Source: a virus. Taken from it: a DNA stretch of 23,289 nucleotides. Positions 20,610-23,289 of this stretch are shown here, one piece after another. Under the pieces are notes generated by a model. It did not search any database, was not told where the DNA came from, and saw nothing but the letters and a program-made list of their open reading frames with translations. How positions within the stretch are numbered: position 1 is the first letter of the stretch; every line of letters starts with the position of its first letter. Location: the IMG/VR virus record IMGVR_UViG_3300007734_000491, positions 1 to 23,289 of that record; one strand, written 5' to 3'. The position numbers and the translations under genes were made by a program.

Positions 20610-22663
20610 GCATGGAAAATCTAAACACTGACACCCAGGCCGTTGAGATCATGGACCTGGACGAGTTGCAAGGCATCATCAGCATGGAGTTGACCGATGC
20701 AGTCAGCTACATCGACACTGATTTGAGTCCTATTCGCGCCAAGGGAACTGAGTACTACCGTGGGGATTTGTTTGGCACCGAGGAAGATGGACGCAGCCAG
20801 GTGGTGGCTATGGAGGTGCGAGACACAGTGTCAGCCATGATGCCATCACTGATGCGTATCTTCTTCAGCAGCGAGAACACAGTTGAGTTTGTGCCAACAG
20901 GCCCAGAGGACGTTGCCAACGCACAGCAAGCCACCGATTACTGCAACTTCATCTTCAACTCTGACAACAACGGTTTCCTGACCACCTACTCCACCTTCAA
21001 AGACAGCTTGGTGCGGAAGTGCGGGATTATGAAGTGCTGGTGGGAGGAGGATGAGACGGTTCGGATTGAGGAGTACTCTGGCCTCGATGACCAGACCCTG
21101 CAAATCCTGATGCAAGAGCAGACAGATGTGGTGGTGATGAACACCTACCCTGACCAGGCAATGGGCCAGCTGCATGATGTCCAGATCAAGCGCAAGATTA
21201 AGGATGGGCGGGTGCGGATTATGTCTGTGCCGCCAGAGGAACTGCTGCTGGACCGCCGTGCCAGGTCATTTGATGATTCAGCCATCATTGCCCACCGCCA
21301 GATGGCAACAGTGGCGCAGTTGATTGAGATGGGGTATGACGAGGACGAGGTGCGGGAGAACATCACCAGCAACGACCTTGACACCAACGAGGAGTATTTG
21401 GCGCGTCAGCCCATGAGCAGCTTTGGTGTTTCTGTTGAGAGCGCCAACCCCATGATGGAGCGAGTGCTGTACGTTGAGGCGTACCTGCGGGTTGACTATG
21501 ACAAGGACGGTATTCCCGAGTTGCGGAAGGTCTGCTGCATCGGCAGCGGCTACAAGATTCTCAGGAACCTGCCAGCAAGCTACATTCCCTTCATTGACTT
21601 CCCCTGCGACCCAGAGCCTCACACAAGTCCACTTGAGGCTATGTCCATCTTTGACATCACCCATGACCTGCAGGAGATTAAGAGCGAGATTCTTAGGAAC
21701 ACGCTGGACAGCCTGGCGCAGAGCATCCACCCAAGGACTGCTATTGTTGAGGGTCAAGTCAACATTGACGATGTACTCAACAACGAAACAGGCGCCATCA
21801 TCCGCATGAGGGCACCCGGCATGGTGCAGCCGTTCAGTACGCCATTTGTGGGACAGGCCGCATTTCCAATGCTGGACTACATTGACCAAATACGCGAGGA
21901 CCGCACTGGCATGAGCAAGGCTGCAATGGGCTTGAATGCTGATGCGCTGCAGTCCAGCACCAAAGCGGCAGTGGCAGCGACTATTTCAGCCAGCCAGGGC
22001 CGCATTGAGTTAATCAGTAGGCTGATGGCAGAGGGCATGAAGAAGCTGTTTAAGTCAATCCTGTTCTTGGTGACCACCCACCAAGACAAGGCTCGCATGG
22101 TGCGCCTGCGGAATGAGTTTGTGCAGATTGACCCCAGAGCCTGGGATGCTGCGATGGACTGCTCCATCAACATTGGCATGGGCAACGGCGACACCAACGA
22201 GCGCGTGGCGGCACTGATGCAAATTAGCGCCAAACAGCAGGAAGTGCTGACCCAACTGGGTGTGGTGAATCCCTTGGTGACGCCAGCACAGTACAGCAGC
22301 ACCCTGCGAAAGATTGTGGAACTGAACGGTTTTAGAGACCCCAGCCAATTCTTCAACCAGATACCCGCCGACTACCAGCCGCCTGCCCCACCCGAACCCA
22401 AGCCAACGCCAGAGGAGGTGCTGGCGCAGGTGCAGGCCCAGAGCATCCAGGCCGACATCCAGAAGAAGGCGGCAGAGTTGGAACTCAAGCGTCAGCAGAT
22501 GATGATGGACAACGACCTAAACCGGGACAAGATGTACCAGGAGATGGCGCTGAAGAAGTACGAGCTGGAGTTGAAGTACAACGTCCAGATCAACACGGCA
22601 GAAATCACGGCTCAACAGAACATTGACCGTGAGCTACTTAAACAACAAGGAACCTTTCAATGA
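20606..22663 (+). CDS. P22-type portal protein, 685 aa
   Basis: The start overlaps the methyltransferase stop (ATGA). The length and order fit the P22-like portal family. An acidic N-terminus is followed by YYRGDLFGTEEDGRSQVVAM, the DTVSAMMPSLMRIFFSS helix typical of these portals, a KRKIKDGRVRIMSVPPEE wing-like segment and a long stem/clip region (DITHDLQEIKSEILRNTLDS). The C-terminal 100 residues are Pro-rich, then a Gln/Lys/Glu coiled coil like the P22 barrel. The dodecameric portal forms the channel for packaging by terminase and is the docking site for the tail. This is the best evidence for a podovirus-like virion. Confidence 0.92.
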   Translation: MSMENLNTDTQAVEIMDLDELQGIISMELTDAVSYIDTDLSPIRAKGTEYYRGDLFGTEEDGRSQVVAMEVRDTVSAMMPSLMRIFFSSENTVEFVPTGPEDVANAQQATDYCNFIFNSDNNGFLTTYSTFKDSLVRKCGIMKCWWEEDETVRIEEYSGLDDQTLQILMQEQTDVVVMNTYPDQAMGQLHDVQIKRKIKDGRVRIMSVPPEELLLDRRARSFDDSAIIAHRQMATVAQLIEMGYDEDEVRENITSNDLDTNEEYLARQPMSSFGVSVESANPMMERVLYVEAYLRVDYDKDGIPELRKVCCIGSGYKILRNLPASYIPFIDFPCDPEPHTSPLEAMSIFDITHDLQEIKSEILRNTLDSLAQSIHPRTAIVEGQVNIDDVLNNETGAIIRMRAPGMVQPFSTPFVGQAAFPMLDYIDQIREDRTGMSKAAMGLNADALQSSTKAAVAATISASQGRIELISRLMAEGMKKLFKSILFLVTTHQDKARMVRLRNEFVQIDPRAWDAAMDCSINIGMGNGDTNERVAALMQISAKQQEVLTQLGVVNPLVTPAQYSSTLRKIVELNGFRDPSQFFNQIPADYQPPAPPEPKPTPEEVLAQVQAQSIQADIQKKAAELELKRQQMMMDNDLNRDKMYQEMALKKYELELKYNVQINTAEITAQQNIDRELLKQQGTFQ

Positions 22664-22914
22664 CCGAGGAAGACGTTATCCGCAAGGGCAATAAGTCAGA
22701 GCTACTGCTCCAAGACGAGGTTTTTACCAATGCCCTGCAGCAGTTGCAAGATATGCAGATTTACAAGTGGAAGACAAGCCTTCCAGATGAATCTGCAAAA
22801 CGTGAGCAGGCGTGGTTAATGATTCAAGTCATTGACAACCTGCGAACTGAACTGAAGAAGATGGTGGATAACGGCTGGATTGAGCGCAAGAAAATTGAGC
22901 GTTCAAAGAAATGA
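22660..22914 (+). CDS. Small helical protein, 84 aa, between portal and scaffold genes
   Basis: The start overlaps the portal stop (ATGA). The product (MTEEDVIRKGNKSELLLQDE, then ALQQLQDMQIYKWKTSLPDE and a TELKKMVDNGWIERKK segment) is charged and helical. Proteins of this size are often found in this place in podovirus-like phages and may help head assembly. No catalytic motif is seen. Its stop is followed by AAAGGAACTGAAAC and the start of the scaffolding gene. Confidence 0.75.
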   Translation: MTEEDVIRKGNKSELLLQDEVFTNALQQLQDMQIYKWKTSLPDESAKREQAWLMIQVIDNLRTELKKMVDNGWIERKKIERSKK

Positions 22915-22927
22915 AAGGAACTGAAAC

Positions 22928-23289
22928 ATGGATAATTTAAATATTGCCAATGCGGCAAGTGCAATTGACGCGATGCTGCCATCGGAAGGTGGGGACCAGC
23001 AGGACGTTGAGTTGCAGGATGAGTTGACGGAAGTTGACTCAGCGGCTCCAGAAGAGGAATTGCAAGACTCTGATGGGGAACAGTCTGATGAGACTGAGGC
23101 CGAGGAGGAGGAGGACAAGCCACCTGTGTTCACCGTCAAAGTAGACGGCAAGAATGTTGAGGTCACGCTTGAAGAACTCCAAAAGGGCTACAGCCGAGAA
23201 GCAGACTACACCCGCAAGACTCAGCAAGTGTCCGAGGAACGAAGGGCGTTCCAGGCAGAGGCTGAACTTGTGCGGACGGAGCGCCAGCA
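22928..23289 (+). CDS. Scaffolding/capsid assembly protein, N-terminal part (3' end outside window)
   Basis: ATG 22928 has AAAGGAA 7 bases upstream, and the frame is open to the window end. The first 60 residues are acidic and flexible (long Glu/Asp runs). Then comes VFTVKVDGKNVEVTLEELQK and a GYSREADYTRKTQQV segment, a pattern well known from phage scaffolding proteins, leading into a Gln/Glu/Arg-rich coiled coil. Position after the portal fits. The protein should guide coat assembly and leave the head before packaging. The missing 3' part and the coat gene should lie beyond the window. Confidence 0.85.
   Translation, partial: MDNLNIANAASAIDAMLPSEGGDQQDVELQDELTEVDSAAPEEELQDSDGEQSDETEAEEEEDKPPVFTVKVDGKNVEVTLEELQKGYSREADYTRKTQQVSEERRAFQAEAELVRTERQ

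Noticed and set aside
1-23289. tRNA genes, integrase, insertion sequences
   Set aside because: None could be recognised on either strand by reading.

Overview
This window is part of a tailed double-stranded DNA phage (Caudoviricetes) or a prophage-like genome. It carries terminase subunits, a P22-type portal, the start of a scaffolding gene, a family A DNA polymerase, a primase-helicase and long Gln/Ala/Gly-rich virion-type proteins. The portal type suggests a podovirus-like particle, but tail genes that would settle this lie outside the window. No integrase, lysis enzyme, tRNA or phage RNA polymerase was seen. The host is probably a Gram-negative (proteobacterial) cell: start sites have ordinary Shine-Dalgarno sequences and one clear extended -10 promoter is visible. 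The host genus cannot be fixed from sequence alone.

Layout. (1) 1-4840, plus strand: the end of a late gene block with three large virion or DNA-ejection type proteins and a small beta-rich protein. (2) 4820-7390, minus strand: a tightly coupled operon that begins with a VRR-NUC nuclease and a SNF2-type helicase, followed by six very small genes (coiled coils, membrane peptides, a winged-helix-like protein), most joined by ATGA or GTGA overlaps. (3) 7400-7488: a divergent control region. (4) 7488-13651, plus strand: a replication module of a small protein, a DUF2800 Cas4/RecB-like nuclease, a 209-residue protein in the usual place of the single-strand binding protein, DNA polymerase I-type polymerase, and an AEP primase/zinc finger/SF3-type helicase fusion. 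(5) 13650-16396, minus strand: a GC-rich operon of ten small genes ending in an intrinsic terminator. Its first gene is a Cys-rich DUF7227-like protein, and two copies of one perfect hairpin sit between genes. (6) 16397-17033: about 640 bases without a credible gene, packed with 9-base tandem repeats, dyads, GT-rich repeats and an AT-rich patch, lying between the divergent early-type and packaging operons. (7) 17034-23289, plus strand: terminase small and large subunits, a DUF6496-like protein, a Cys-rich protein, a GT2 glycosyltransferase, a methyltransferase, the portal, a small protein and a truncated scaffolding gene, nearly all joined by ATGA overlaps.

How it works together. The replication genes of regions 2 and 4 resemble a known phage cassette (DUF2800, ssDNA-binding protein, PolA, VRR-NUC, SNF2 helicase, primase-helicase), here split over two divergent operons. 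Regions 1 and 7 form the late module and would be continuous through genes outside the window. Region 5 resembles an accessory early block that could hold host-takeover or anti-defence functions; this is inference. Eight small genes of 18 to 58 residues were found by reading the strands directly; they are supported by overlaps and ribosome binding sites.
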